Of a stretch of DNA of 13,118 nt, positions 1 through 7,366 are shown piece by piece. The notes under the pieces are model-generated. The model was not told the DNA's origin. It saw only the letters and a program-made list of their open reading frames with translations, and ran no database searches. Origin of the DNA: Haplosporangium gracile (taxonomy: Eukaryota > Mortierellomycota > Mortierellomycetes > Mortierellales > Mortierellaceae); NCBI GenBank assembly GCA_015499985.1, contig JAAAUF010000613.1:2763-15880 (forward strand), given 5' to 3'. The number at the start of each line of letters is the position of its first letter. The first letter of the stretch is position 1. The translations under genes were made by a program, and so were the position numbers.

Positions 1-1
1 A

Positions 2-73
2 AGATGGCTAAGACTCTCTGAAGCAGCGGTTAGAAATACTATACCCTTTCTGGTCAAAGAACTCATCAATTGA
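2..73 (+). CDS. possible C-terminal end of a gene entering from the left (partial)
   Basis: The frame starting at base 2 is open from the window edge to a TGA at 71-73 and gives 23 residues ending in PFLVKELIN. The composition (charged and aliphatic, not low complexity) looks like a normal protein tail, and no later downstream frame continues it. I cannot assign a family from so few residues. The fragment could equally be chance, because a frame of this length is open fairly often. A canonical AATAAA lies about 480 nt downstream at 553-558 and could end its transcript. Confidence 0.3.
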   Translation, partial: RWLRLSEAAVRNTIPFLVKELIN

Positions 74-552
74 GAACTGCGATCAATTCCCATCTACCCA
101 CACTCGTTCTCGTCCCCCTTGTATCCACACAAAACGAATCCTTTAGCGAGCGCAAATTCCTCAGCCCTTCAAGTAGTTTCATATATCCTGGTCATCCGGG
201 CGAGGAGTTTCCCAGGCTCAGCATCGCAGAGAAGCAGTTGCGTTTGGCCATTATGCCGTGTCGAATTGAGCGTGCTCGTGCTTGGCCTAGGAGTTGTGAC
301 TTGAGCCATCTGGCCGTTTTAGGATTGATCTCGCGAGTCGAGGTCACCTTGGTGTTTCTAATACTAGACCGATCTGTTGGATGCTAATTGGGCATTGCCC
401 CTTTTTTTCTACATCTCTTTTTGTTTTGCTCCATTTTCAGATTCTTTTTGACCTTTTCTTTTATCTAATCCTCTTTTTCCCTTTGTGAATCGCAGATCAT
501 CTTGTTGACGAGTGAGGGGGGTTCTCGCCTCCATTGTGGCGAAAATCTACAT

Positions 553-558
553 AATAAA
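553..558 (+). terminator. possible polyadenylation signal AATAAA
   Basis: A canonical AATAAA on the + strand, followed by T-rich DNA. It could end the transcript of the partial gene at the left edge. The distance of about 480 nt from the presumed stop is long for a fungal 3' UTR, so the link is weak. Confidence 0.3.
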
Positions 559-874
559 ACTCGAATTTTCTGAAGTGTCGAATTCCTTATTTTTGTGAAA
601 ATGTGTAGTGAGACGTGTGCTATGTAATTATGGGGCTTACTTCCGGATGATTCTCTCGTTTAATTTCCTCGCCACTCAGCCAAGGTCGCGGTTACTCGTA
701 TGTGTCTGGCGTGTGCTTATTTTATGATAGTTTGGCGAGAACGAAACGGAAGAAGCGTTTGATGTGAAATTTTCATCACGTGGAGTGTTCGACACCATTG
801 GCCACCAAACACACAAAAAAAAGAAAGTCTCGCCTTTTTGTTGGTCCTCTTCCTCCGCACAACCAAAAAAAACA

Positions 875-951
875 CTTTTGAATGCTCCCGCTTCCCTCTC
901 CCTTCTCTTCTTCCTCTCTTGCCACACCGCCACCACCATTCGCCCTGCAGG
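875..951 (+). promoter_or_regulatory. CT-rich leader/core promoter tract of the PHD/F-box gene
   Basis: A pyrimidine-dominated stretch on the coding strand leads directly into the chosen start codon. Similar CT-rich tracts precede the GH8 start and the membrane-protein start in this window, so it seems to be a promoter or 5' UTR style of this genome. The end (CCCTGCAG just before GATG) also resembles a splice acceptor, so an upstream non-coding exon cannot be excluded. Confidence 0.4.
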
Positions 952-3908
952 ATGAGCACCACAAGGGAGAAGACTCCACGTCGGCGATGTGTCTGCGGAT
1001 CTGTTGAGCACTTCGGACTCATGGTACGCTTTACTGCTCATCAACAAACAGACACCTACATTACTACCAGTTACCCCTGAGCTTCCTCTTTGCAATCGCA
1101 GTGGCGCTTTCTTGCCTGTTTGCTTATTCAACAACGTCTTAACGCGGACACTCTCTTTGGAAAATAAAAAAAAATAGATATGCTGTGATGGATGCAACTC
1201 TTGGATGCATGGCGCCTGTTTCAAGGTGACACAGAGGTCCTCGACAGGATTAGAAGCCTTCTATTGTCCTCACTGCAGGCCTTCCAGCGCGACCGCGACG
1301 AGCGGGGCGGCGAAACAAGCGTCAACAACAACAGCAACAACAACGACATCATCAACACGGTCAAAAGTCAGGACAATGATGACAGGGTTAAGGGTCTCGA
1401 CAAGGAGAGCGAAAGCAGAGGCTACAACTATGATACCAAAGGCTGAGGATACGACAACGACAGCCGAGCCAAAGATTACGAAAAAGTCGGCAAAGGCAAA
1501 GGTCACGTCACTGCCGACAGCAGAACTGCCTACGACAGCGACAGCAGGGCCAAATACTAGGTCAAGGACAGCCAACTTAAAAGCCGCGTCATCGACAGCA
1601 AAGTCAACAGCTACGATGACATGGGTGGAGCTAAATGTTATGGCACCGACAGTAGAATCGAAACCTACGACAACGACAGCCGAACGAAGCACAAGGACAA
1701 GGACAGCAGGGCCAAAAGCCACGGTATCGGCGACACAGTCGACGGATACGATAATGACGGTGGAGCTAAAGGTTCCAACAAGGACAGCAAAAGTGAACGC
1801 TACGACATCGACACTAGAGCCAAAGGTTGCGAAAAGGACGGTAAAACCAAAAGCTAAACCAAGGGCAGCAAAACCAAAAACCCCGGCATCATCGGCAGGG
1901 CCAAAGGCTACGACAAAGACAAGAAAAGCAAAAGCCACATCACCGCTGGCAGAACCAAAGGCTAAGACAAGGACAGCAGGCCCAAAAGCCACGACAGCGA
2001 CACCAAAACCAAAAGCTGCGACACCAAAGCCAAAGGCTACGATAACGACAGGAAAAGCAAAATCTACGACGACAACAACAAAGTCGAAAGCTATGACTAA
2101 GGCAGCAAAGGTAACAGCTACCTTAAATAACAGGAAACGAGGCGCGGATTCCCCCTCCTCCTTTACTACAGACTCGCCCTTTGCAAAACGACGGAAAACA
2201 AAAGCCTCGGGTGTGCAAGCGGCGCCAGGTTCTGGATCAGCGAAGGCGGAGCAGAGTTTGCTGCTTCGTCATCCGGTATTCGTCAACATCATTCAAACCT
2301 CCAAGCTGCTGAAAATGAGTGACGAGATCTTGATCTGGATTCTGATCTGGGTTCATTGTCAAAAGTCGATCTGCAGAGTGTCGAGCACCTGTAAGCGACT
2401 TTGGGGTGTCGCCCAGGACCCTTATTTGGTAAGCCTCCGGTTTGTTCGTGCTAAGTTATTTATCACTATAATTATTTATAACGTTGACAGCATGCTCACC
2501 AGAAACTTTTTTTTTTTTTGCAATGAACTAGTGGAAATTTATCACGCTTCACCATGACACAGTCCTCCGGCGACACTGGGATACGCAACTTCACCCTCGA
2601 CTCTTGTCGTCCAATATCTACGAACTCAACCTCGTCGGCGAAATCTCGTCTCCAGTCCTCATTGACACACTCAAACTGGACCAATTTACAGGACTCAGGA
2701 CTCTCCGACTGGAGGACATTCAAACCTACACCGTCTACCGACTCGCCAGCAGGTTGCCCTGGCTCAAGGTGTTTGAGGCAAGGAAGATCAAGGGTAACAG
2801 TGACAGATGGGATTGGTCGCCCTTTAGCAACCTGAAACAGTTGGAGGAACTACTGCTCTGGAGGAACGAGAAGCCGATGCAGACGTTCAGTCTTTCGGAC
2901 GACATGATGATTGAGACACCTGACGATGTGTACCCGGGAGATGGTGTCAATGGTGGGCTCGGTGGATTTGTGCAGTTGTCAAACTCAAACTCGCCTATGA
3001 TGGATTCTGATGAAGAGATGGCCGAGGATGACGCTGAAGAAGGAGAAGACGGATATGGTACAGAGGATGCGATGGATACTGAAGGAAGCATCATAGGAGG
3101 TCTGGAAGAGGTGGCCAGTGTACATAGCCTCCAGAGTCTGGGAGCAGGAGCAGGAGCAGGGCCTGGTTTAGGAACAGGAGGATCGGATGATAGCGGGGTA
3201 TCGATTACTCCCGTTTATCAAACCCCACAACAACAAAACCGCCGAACACGGCGGCAGATGATGCCACAACTCAAACGACTGGCGCTTGTCAACATTGTGA
3301 GCCCGACAGTCAACCGTGGAACGGATAGTGTCATGCGAAGTCTGGTGTCTCGAGTTACCACGTTTCTGCATTGGAACAGCTTCAACATTCTATTTCCTGT
3401 GGTCCGGACTCAGTACGATCAGCTGGTGAATCTCACAATGGTTGAACCCTGTGAGCCAGCGTGGCAGGAAGGAACATGGCAGGAACACGCAGCTGCGTTC
3501 CGGACCATGAAGTTGCTCGAGACGATCACATGGATCAACCCACATATGCAGCGACGGTACCTGATTCCGATCCTGGATGTTTTGCTGCTGTCGCTCGACC
3601 GATTGCGCGTCATCCATATGGTCTCGACGGACGAGGACACGCAGGTCCTGCAGATGATTTTAACACATGTTCTCGAGACGCGGTGGACAGGACAGTTGAC
3701 GGTTTCGATTCAAGATGATTTGGGAGCGGATCCGTCGGTGAGGGATTGGTGTGTCTGTGCAGAGGAGGCTGTTAGAGTTGCGAATCTGGATGAAGCGATG
3801 AAGGATCGGCCGTTGGTGTTTGAGGTCAAGCTGTTCCGCACTGAGTGGGATGAGGATGCTGGATTGAAACGACTTTGCCTTAAAGCCTGGCAGCAAACCC
3901 TGCTTTAA
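952..3908 (+). CDS. PHD finger / F-box / LRR-like protein (3 exons, 899 aa)
   Basis: Assembled exons are 952-1023, 1178-2428 and 2532-3908, both introns in phase 0. Residues 13-57 form a C4HC3 PHD finger: C13, C15, C27, C30, H35, C38, C54, C57, with Trp33 two residues before the His. PHD fingers usually read histone H3 tails. Residues about 60-340 are a Lys/Ala/Thr/Pro linker with PKPKA-type units, like a histone H1 tail. Basic clusters NRKRG and AKRRKTK (about 340-365) look like a nuclear localisation signal. An F-box spans about 402-445 (MSDEILIWIL ... CKRLW ... DPYLW), the Skp1-binding element of SCF ubiquitin ligases. The rest has LRR-like lines (FTGLRTLRLEDI, LKQLEELLLW, MPQLKRLALVNI) with an acidic insert near 597-625. 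Inference: a nuclear SCF substrate receptor guided to chromatin. The start at 952 is chosen because the upstream in-frame ATG at 838 would add only low-complexity leader residues. Substrate and biological role are unknown. Confidence 0.82.
1024..1177 (+). other. intron 1 of the PHD/F-box gene (154 nt)
   Basis: The donor is ATG|GTACGC and the acceptor AAATAG|ATATGC. A branch-like CTTAAC lies about 35-40 nt before the acceptor. The splice is supported by protein logic: exon 1 ends CVCGSVEHFGLM and exon 2 begins ICCDGCNSWMHGAC, which together give a canonical PHD finger. The donor is not the commonest fungal form. Confidence 0.8.
1320..2125 (+). repeat. degenerate coding minisatellite (Lys/Ala/Thr linker)
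   Basis: Imperfect units of very roughly 27-30 bases recur, with a frequent core GACAGCAGGGCCAAA or variants (near 1545, 1705, 1890 and 1975). In the gene's frame it yields AGPKATT- and KPKAATPKPKA-like units. The same DNA is partly open in other frames on both strands (for example 1270-1992 on the minus strand), because the repeat avoids stop triplets. The homogeneous 3' part (1880-2100) looks younger than the 5' part. It lies wholly within exon 2. Confidence 0.75.
2429..2531 (+). other. intron 2 of the PHD/F-box gene (103 nt)
   Basis: The donor is TTG|GTAAGC and the acceptor CTAG|TGG, in phase 0. Joining gives DPYL|WKFITLHH, which restores the conserved Trp at the end of the F-box. A T run just upstream of the acceptor serves as polypyrimidine tract. 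Reading through instead adds an unrelated T-rich tail and a stop at 2555-2557. Confidence 0.85.
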
Positions 3909-4038
3909 ACCTTTTTCTTAAGATTAGCCAGCTTTGCATATTTTTTTAGATTTTTATTTTGTACATTGCGCTTTCAAAAATCAAGCAGAGTAAAAAAAGA
4001 ACAACCAGTACCCCCTTCTTTCTGAATGTTGTGTTTCC
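3909..4038. other. 130-nt convergent 3' region between the PHD/F-box and GH8 genes
   Basis: The two stop codons (TAA at 3906-3908 on + and TAA at 4041-4039 on -) face each other across 130 nt of T/A-rich DNA. The two 3' UTRs must therefore overlap or abut. No AATAAA is seen on the + strand for the left gene; T-rich elements at 3910-3960 may serve. Confidence 0.6.
3953..3958 (-). terminator. polyadenylation signal AATAAA of the GH8 gene
   Basis: AATAAA on the minus strand, about 80 nt past the GH8 stop codon, a normal fungal 3' UTR distance. It lies about 45 nt from the stop of the opposing gene, so the transcripts probably overlap in antisense. Confidence 0.5.
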
Positions 4039-5639
4039 TTAATATCCTTTGGGGTTCCTGGCCTGTAAGAGACAAAGCATCTGAATCGAGTCTCCAAAGT
4101 ACGACCGGTCTTCCTCCAAGTTCTCCATTTCGTTCTGGACACGGCCCAGAGCAGGGTGTTGCATGGCCCACATGGCAACAGATGCGGGGGCGGTGTAGGA
4201 CAGGTCTGAGTAAGAGCGGTCCGAGATCTTGTGGCCGTTCAGATGGTATCCTGCGTGGATCTCTGAGAGGGAGCCGAAAAAGTTTGCTTGGGCCATCAGG
4301 GCTGGGCGGATCCTTTCGTCTCTTGTCAGAAGGTAGTATACTGAGAGGCGCCATCTATTATTATTTTTGTAAAGAGGAGGAATAGGTGTTAGTATGCGTG
4401 TGCATGCAAAAGGTCAAGTTTGTAGAACCTGTTTAGGTAGTACAGAAGGGTGCAACTTACGGAACACGGCAAGAATTCCAGTTGTAGTCCTAATGACGAT
4501 GAATATCCAAAAACAGAAAGCGAACAGGGTTAATTACCATAACCGAAGAAAAAAAATAAAAAGTCAGCAAAAAAAAGAACGTCGGACCCACACACAACAT
4601 TCGTCATCGAACGCTCCTATCGTCATGATCCAATCCTAACCACCCTTCTCGGCGTTTCTTATTTTGCAATAAAAAAAAAAAAAAAGGGTGTTACCTTGTC
4701 GTTGTCGCTCTCGAGGATCTTCTTAGCCGAGGGTTCATAGTACCCACTAGCAGATTGCTTCAAAAAATCAGCAATCAAACCCGTATGGTTCAACGCAAGC
4801 TGATGTTGGATCGTCATAATAATACTATCCAATACCTTCCTCCACTCCTCGCACCGCTCAACATCCTCATTATAAAACGTCAAAAACCCAGACAGAATAA
4901 AATCCGAGGGCCGGGTAACATCCTTGTACTCGCTCTCCTCTCCATACTGTGCTCCACCCGTATACCCCATGACACCCATCTGCGGCTTGGGGATCTTCAC
5001 CCAATCACCCAAGGTCGGCATGTATGTAAAAGGATTAATCTCGTGCTCAAGAATAGCCTTGCAGAGTGGGACCGCGATCTGGCGGTAGTCATAACGGCCG
5101 CAGGGGGAACGACCCCAGAGTCGGGCGGCGTAGAAGAGGGCTGTGGCGACGTCGACATCGCCGTCGGTGGCCGAGTTGGAACCGCCCTCGGGGGCGTTGG
5201 AGTAGGTCCTGCTGTGCTTGTTGTCGATCTGTTGCCAGGCTAGGAGGCCATTTTCGTTTCTGAAGTGCAGGAACCAGCGGACGAGGCCGTCAAAGTCCTG
5301 TTGGTTGTGCATCAGTACCGAGATCAACATTCCGTATCCGATTGCTAAAGTGAAGACAAAAACCATTATCATACCGTAAGTTGGGTGAGATCAATTTTTG
5401 TTTGGGTCCGTTGAACAATATTTTTTTCTCCACGCATGAGGGGAGAGCGACTTGTTGACGACAAATACGGCCCCATCCTCAATGTTTCTCTGGCCTATTC
5501 ATAAAATACCTTCGGAGCAGGTGATGGCGTTGGCTTGCTCTACTTCACCCTTCTTATTGTAGTCGATATAAACGAGATCGCCCCAGGAGCGCACGTAGTC
5601 TGCGCGCCACTGGCTGTACTTTTGTTCGATGGAGGGCAT
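4039..5639 (-). CDS. glycoside hydrolase family 8, chitosanase-like (4 exons, 374 aa)
   Basis: Minus-strand exons are 5639-5510, 5344-4695, 4489-4461 and 4354-4039. GH8 enzymes are inverting (alpha/alpha)6-barrel hydrolases cutting beta-1,4 glucan, xylan or chitosan. Visible marks are CSEAIGYGM with acid Glu43; the family signature ATDGDVDVATALFYAARLW starting at Ala102, with Asp104; HTGLIADF before the active-site loop; and NSCRVPWR at 265-272. Many GH8 members (GH8a) have a catalytic Asp where this protein has Asn265. Asn there marks the GH8b branch, which includes Bacillus chitosanases using a Glu from another loop; Glu255 is a candidate here (inference). A chitosan substrate would suit a fungus with chitosan in its wall, but beta-glucan is possible. 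The start is fixed by an in-frame TAA three codons upstream. The catalytic domain begins almost at Met1 and no signal peptide is visible. The family is mainly bacterial as far as I know, yet three introns show residence in a fungal genome. Confidence 0.88.
4355..4460 (-). other. intron 3 of the GH8 gene (106 nt)
   Basis: The donor is CC|GTAAGTTG and the acceptor AATAATAG|ATGG. A perfect TACTAAC branch site lies about 35 nt before the acceptor (minus-strand reading of 4387-4393). It splits the Pro270 codon (CC|A), so joining gives CRVP|WRLSVYYL. Confidence 0.88.
4461..4489 (-). other. 29-nt microexon of the GH8 gene
   Basis: Between CATTAG and GTAAGTTG lie 29 bases encoding DYNWNSCRV plus two bases of Pro270. 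Its inclusion restores the GH8 NSCRVPWR motif exactly and keeps frame between exon 2 (phase 0) and exon 4 (phase 2). Skipping it would shift the frame. This is one of the shortest kinds of coding exon and is easily missed by gene finders. Confidence 0.87.
4490..4694 (-). other. intron 2 of the GH8 gene (205 nt)
   Basis: The donor is GACAAG|GTAACA and the acceptor CATTAG|GACTAC. It contains a 15-base homopolymer (A on +, T on the coding strand, 4671-4685) just after the donor and a CTGAC branch-like site. Read-through meets a stop at 4659-4661. Confidence 0.82.
5345..5509 (-). other. intron 1 of the GH8 gene (165 nt)
   Basis: The donor is GAAG|GTATTT and the acceptor CTTTAG|CAATCG, in phase 1. 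It falls directly after catalytic Glu43, and the join gives CSE|AIGYGM, matching the conserved Glu-x-x-Gly-Tyr-Gly of the family. Confidence 0.87.
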
Positions 5640-5885
5640 GTCTGGTTACTGATTAGTGTTGTTTTGTTGCTTGTAAGGTGAATGTGGAAAAAATGTTAAT
5701 GAGAGGAGGGGTTTTGGTCAAGAGAGGGTGAAAGTGGAAGTGAATGTGAAAAGAGTGAACGAAGGAATGAATGAGTGGAAAGTGTTAATGGAAGAGAGAA
5801 AGAAGACAAAGTAAAGAGAGAAGAGAGAAAGAAAAGAAAGAAAAGGGCTGAAGTCACAAAAGTTGCATCAAAAAAAAAAGACCGC
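5640..5885 (-). promoter_or_regulatory. CT-rich leader/promoter of the GH8 gene
   Basis: On the coding strand 5700-5870 is almost pure pyrimidine, then 5640-5690 becomes A/C-rich (CAAGCAACAAAACAACAC), the usual look of sequence just 5' of a fungal start codon. An in-frame TAA at 5648-5646 blocks extension of the protein. The hydrophobic frame on the minus strand at 5887-5696 (Phe/Ser/Leu) is a by-product of the pyrimidine tract and ends before the start codon. No TATA box was found. Confidence 0.45.
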
Positions 5886-5931
5886 ATCCGATGTCATCCT
5901 AGGTCGTCTTGGATACTCGATCATTTCCTCC

Positions 5932-5961
5932 TTCTCTCTCTCTCTCTCTTTCTTTCTTTCT
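5932..5961 (+). repeat. CT / CTTT microsatellite
   Basis: A run of CT dinucleotides passes into three CTTT units. It is 5' of the GH8 gene on the opposite strand (GA/GAAA there). Confidence 0.9.
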
Positions 5962-7040
5962 TACGCACTCGTACTCGTACATCTGTCGGGAACGACATTT
6001 GCCCTTGTTACCGGGAGGAGGACCTATTCGTTACTCATGGAACAACCATTGTGCACTTTTGCATTATTTACTCTCGCCTCTCAATTCCCATCAATGAGGT
6101 ACATGCGTATGCTCATGCAAATAGCCCTGACTTTATTGTCTTCAAAAGTGTATCTTTTTCCTGTCAACTCGCTATCACCAAACGCCACTGGCAAAGGACA
6201 TACTTACAAAGAGACGAAGGATCATCGTGGATCCCATCGCGATGAGTGTCATCATTGCTATCCATTCCGTCTCCCTCATCATTGACACTTCTTCAGCGAC
6301 GAGTATCTGCCTTATTCAGGCACACTTATCTGATCAACGAAAGAGAAACAACAAACTAGCTCAGGTACAAAACACACAAAAGACATTTCATTTTTTGTTG
6401 CCCTCTCTCCAGCCCCTACTTTTGCTCATATTGCATTCACTTCATTGCCATAAACCATGTACAGTGCAGACAAGAAAGTGATACAACAGCCCAGCAGACA
6501 CCACAACTCCTGCTTTGAGCACGCTGTGCAATGACAAAAATAAGTTGTGCCACCGTTTCCTATCGTCAGTCCCGGAAGAACGATCTTCACTTCTCCATGA
6601 GGCATTTTGATTCCCCAGGAAAAAAATAAATTGTCTACCCACTCCTGCTCAATCGTCCTGCTCATTTTTTTTTGTTCTTTCCTGTTCTTTTCTGAGTGTG
6701 GCGCCATATCTATATCCACATTCCATTTTTCGATGATAGTGATGATGAGGTTGACCGTAGCAAGAGCAAAGTCCAATAGTCCACTTATTTGATCTAATAA
6801 TGCGACTGTGGCAAGGCATGAAAAAAAGGAGGAGGTTCTGGCTAAAAGGTTTGACTTTTTTTCTCTTTCAGCCTCAGGCTGTTGCATTTTGGAACAGGTG
6901 CTGCTTTTGTTTGAAAGAGAAAAAGATTGTCCGGATCCGACGGCTGTTGTCATCCGGCTATTGCCAGTTGTGACAGGGAGACCGAGGTTTCGGAGAATGA
7001 TGTGCTGAAAAAAAAGTGAGAGAAGGACGAGTAGAAGGAA

Positions 7041-7066
7041 AAGAAAGAAAGAAAGAAAGAAAGAAA
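7041..7066 (+). repeat. GAAA microsatellite
   Basis: About six GAAA units sit inside a longer purine-only tract (about 7012-7090). On the minus strand this gives a run of Phe/Leu/Ser codons that inflates a spurious frame. Confidence 0.9.
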
Positions 7067-7345
7067 AGAGGAAAAGGAGGAGGAGGAGAATGGCAAGTGG
7101 AAGGTCATTCAGTCCTCTCGACATCCAGCGCCCCTTCATTGCTTTTCCTTTGTATTGTAGTCGATTCTAACCATTGCACAACCTTTCTGCGCTAACAGCC
7201 CAGTCCTTCCTTCTTTCCCGCCATCCAACTCGCTGTCGACTTTTTTGTGAAGGGACAAAAGTCCGCTTTTTCTCCCTCGCACAGCCAGAGCAAAGAAAAC
7301 AAAAGAATCGAAGATGCGGCGAAAAAAACGCACTGCCACCACCAC

Positions 7346-7366
7346 TTTTTTTTTTTTTTTTTTTTT
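7346..7366 (+). repeat. T21 homopolymer
   Basis: Twenty-one consecutive T residues follow CCACCACCAC. No nearby gene can be assigned. Confidence 0.95.

Larger units (their letters stand above)
74..951. other. intergenic region, no convincing gene
   Basis: No frame here has recognisable protein character. Short open frames at 70-387 (+) and 676-1224 (-) have no recognisable domain, and the latter is antisense to the PHD exon. The stretch holds T-rich DNA at 400-480, an AATAAA at 553-558 on the + strand, and short A runs at 812-820 and 865-873. It ends in a C/T-rich tract (about 875-950) running into the ATG at 952, which looks like the leader or core promoter of the next gene. No clear TATA box was seen. 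Confidence 0.55.

Noticed and set aside
676..1224. Minus-strand 182-codon frame
   Set aside because: It is antisense to the PHD exons and leader, has no domain character, and includes products of CT-rich DNA.
1270..1992. Minus-strand 240-codon Val/Ala/Phe-rich frame
   Set aside because: It is a mirror of the coding minisatellite on the plus strand, open because the repeat lacks stop triplets in that frame.
5696..5887. Hydrophobic minus-strand frame as a signal peptide for the GH8 enzyme
   Set aside because: It terminates before the GH8 start, is in a pyrimidine tract typical of promoters here, and has no usable donor to reach the GH8 exon in the required phase.
6426..7139. Minus-strand 237-codon frame with three hydrophobic stretches, possibly a membrane protein
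   Set aside because: Its N-terminal Leu/Phe run comes from the GAAA/GGA purine tract. The remainder matches no family I know, and codon third positions lack the G/C preference of the real genes here. A TTTTTTTTCAG acceptor-like site at about 7006 was noted, but no coherent exon chain could be built.
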